Origin: Aquificaceae bacterium
GTDB lineage: Bacteria; Aquificota; Aquificia; Aquificales; Aquificaceae
Reading direction: 5' to 3'
Assembly (NCBI GenBank): GCA_015487835.1
Contig: WFOY01000146.1
Span: 1-9,182, forward strand
DNA: 9,182 nucleotides
Position numbers and translations under genes: made by a program
Shown here: positions 6,794 to 9,182 of the stretch, one piece after another
Layout: the number at the start of each line of letters is the position of its first letter
How positions within the stretch are numbered: position 1 is the first letter of the stretch
Notes under the pieces: model-generated
Seen by the model: the letters and a program-made list of their open reading frames with translations, nothing else
What the model was told of the DNA's origin: nothing
The model's database searches: none

Positions 6794-7365
6794 CAGGTTA
6801 TCTCCTCCTTGCTCACGTTGACCACCACCTTGGCGGGTCTCAGGACCTTCTCGTGGATCAGGTAGCCCTTCTGAAGGACTCTCACCACGCTGTTGGGAGG
6901 GTGCTCTTCGGACTCAACGGTTTCAACGGCCTCAGCCAGATAAGGATCGAACTCCTTTCCCTCTATATCCATCTCCCTTACACCATGCTTCTCTAAAATT
7001 CTCCTGAGCTCCGTGTATATGATCTCCACCCCCTTCAGAAGGGCCTCAAAGTCTTTGGAGTTCTTCACAGATGTGAGAGCCCTCTCGAAGTTGTCAAGGA
7101 TAGGAAGCAGATCTAAGGCCAACCTCTCGTGGCCGAACCTTCTCTGGTCTTCGAGGTCTTTCCTGTACCTCTCTTTGAAGTACTCGAGCTCCCTCTGGAG
7201 GTCTATAACTCTTATGTTTGAGTTCTTGGCGACTGTTTCTAACTTCTTTACCTTCTCCTCAAGTTCCTTTACCCTGGTCCTTAACCTCTCTACCTCCTCT
7301 TCCTCCTTCTTGAGGTCTTCCTTTACCTCCTCGATCTCCTCCTTTATATCCTCCTTCTCCTCCAT
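6793..7365 (-). CDS. grpE: GrpE, nucleotide exchange factor for DnaK
   Basis: Cytoplasmic co-chaperone that releases ADP from DnaK; in thermophiles it also acts as a thermosensor. It is 190 residues, normal length. Residues 1-30 are highly charged and disordered-like, and about 22-85 form the long dimer coiled coil. The helical bundle follows, with LLPILDNFERAL (86-97). The C-terminal beta-domain signature is FDPYLAEAV (139-147), then GYLIHEKVLRPAKVVV (167-182). The family pattern normally has His (or Met) at the position of Ala144, so one signature residue is changed. A strong GGAGGAGG precedes the ATG at 7365-7363. It stands 27 bases after the reductase gene and is not next to dnaK, dnaJ or hrcA in this window. 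No CIRCE-type heat-shock operator is seen in the gap, so it probably depends on the operon promoter. Confidence 0.95.
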   Translation of the reverse strand: MEEKEDIKEEIEEVKEDLKKEEEEVERLRTRVKELEEKVKKLETVAKNSNIRVIDLQRELEYFKERYRKDLEDQRRFGHERLALDLLPILDNFERALTSVKNSKDFEALLKGVEIIYTELRRILEKHGVREMDIEGKEFDPYLAEAVETVESEEHPPNSVVRVLQKGYLIHEKVLRPAKVVVNVSKEEIT

Positions 7366-7392
7366 GGTTTTACCTCCTCCAGAATAAGTAAT

Positions 7393-8060
7393 TTATTTCG
7401 CAACTTCCCACTCGGTTATGAGGTGGTTTCCTCTTTTGAAGTGGGATCTCAGCCTCAGGTGAAGCAGGTTCCTGAGCTTTTTGAAACCCTCTCCTCCCAC
7501 GAGAGTGGGGACGTTCTCACCGCCCACTATGACGGGGAGGTGTATTATCCTTATCTCGTCCACCACCCTCCTCCTTATCAGCTCCCAGTTTATCGAGGCT
7601 CCTCCCTCCACCATGAGGGTCCTTATCCCCATGTCGTAGATCTTGGGGAGGAGTATGTCGAAGTCCACAAGCTCGTCACCTGCGACTATTACCTCGGCCC
7701 CCCTCTCCTTTATCTTCTCTATCCTCTCCTTGGGTGCCCTCTCGGTGGTCGCTATTATCGTAGGTGCCTCCGAGGTGTTCAGGACGTTGGCGTCGAGGGG
7801 GACGTTGGCGGTGGAGCAGGGTATTATCCTGGTTGGATTCTTTCCCTTAACGTACCTGACCGTGAGGCTCGGGTTGTCAGTCCTTACGGTCTCACAGCCG
7901 ACCATTATACCGTCCACCTTGGATCTTATCTCGTGGAGGTACCTGTAGGCTTCCTCGTCCATCAGACTCATCAGCTCCTTGGAGGAGGCCCCCCTGTACA
8001 GGGTCAGCTTACCGTCGATGGTCACCTCGGAGACTATGATTATGTAAGGTCTGTGGACCA

Positions 8061-8061
<1 letters not shown>
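7393..8061 (-). CDS. 2,5-diamino-6-ribosylamino-4(3H)-pyrimidinone 5'-phosphate reductase, archaeal type (RibD C-terminal domain family)
   Basis: NADPH-dependent reductase of riboflavin synthesis that reduces the ribosyl side chain of the pyrimidine intermediate to ribityl. It is 222 residues from the ATG at 8061-8059, about the length of the stand-alone archaeal enzyme (Methanocaldococcus type, about 224) with no deaminase domain attached. Motifs: PYIIIVSEVTIDGKLTL (5-21), the HEIRSKVDGIMVGCETVRTD stretch beginning near residue 43, NPSLTVRYV, GKNPTRII, PLDANVL, GIRTLMVEGGASINWELI, and PVIVGGENVPTLVGGEGF. The IMVG-TV-DNP-LTV order and the MVEGG motif are hallmarks of the family. A GTG at 8064-8062 could also start the protein; GGAG lies 8 bases before the ATG and 5 before the GTG. 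The ATG shares one base with the upstream stop. The deaminase must be encoded elsewhere. Confidence 0.9.

Positions 8062-9182
<1,121 letters not shown>

Noticed and set aside
7366..7392. A/T-rich gap before grpE as a heat-shock promoter or CIRCE operator
   Set aside because: Only 27 bases; no inverted repeat of the CIRCE type and no convincing -10/-35 pair. It holds the reductase stop side and a GGAGGAGG site.

Overview
This window looks like ordinary core chromosome from a thermophilic Gram-negative bacterium, most likely a member of the Aquificota (the Aquifex/Hydrogenobacter/Thermocrinis/Hydrogenivirga lineage). The evidence is a KdsA that is metal-dependent, with its four metal ligands at the same residue numbers I recall for the Aquifex aeolicus enzyme. 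In addition, arginine is coded mostly by AGG/AGA and isoleucine often by ATA, the proteins are rich in Lys/Glu/Arg, and the genes are packed into tight operons of mixed function. The species cannot be named from sequence alone. I see no mobile element, CRISPR array, tRNA, rRNA or long non-coding stretch; every gap between genes is under 50 bases.

There are three blocks. (1) Positions 1-2466, minus strand: a four-gene operon read from right to left. It holds a 101-residue protein of unknown function, a CpoB/YbgF-like lipoprotein, uppS (undecaprenyl diphosphate synthase) and cdsA (CDP-diacylglycerol synthase, cut by the left window edge). The genes overlap by 4, 1 and 8 bases. (2) Positions 2514-5458, plus strand: kdsA (KDO-8-phosphate synthase), an unrecognised 268-residue protein, a 46-residue proline-rich protein and metK (S-adenosylmethionine synthetase). 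(3) Positions 5423-9182, minus strand: a six-gene operon. It holds ilvC (cut by the right edge), a CDP-alcohol phosphatidyltransferase, an archaeal-type riboflavin-pathway reductase, grpE, a 64-residue small protein and hisZ. metK and hisZ converge and overlap by 36 bases at their 3' ends.

Block 1 together with kdsA is an envelope theme: the lipid carrier for peptidoglycan and LPS, the phospholipid precursor, a division/Tol-Pal type lipoprotein and an LPS core sugar. Both are read outward from one 47-base divergent control region. Block 3 mixes branched-chain amino-acid, phospholipid, riboflavin, chaperone and histidine genes, the kind of unrelated-function operon reported for Aquifex.

No striking new system is visible. 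The points most worth a second look are the two unknown genes between kdsA and metK, the stand-alone archaeal-type reductase beside an archaetidylinositol-phosphate-synthase-like enzyme, a MetK with changed signature motifs, start codons without ribosome binding sites, and the lipid-anchored CpoB-like protein with a cysteine pair.
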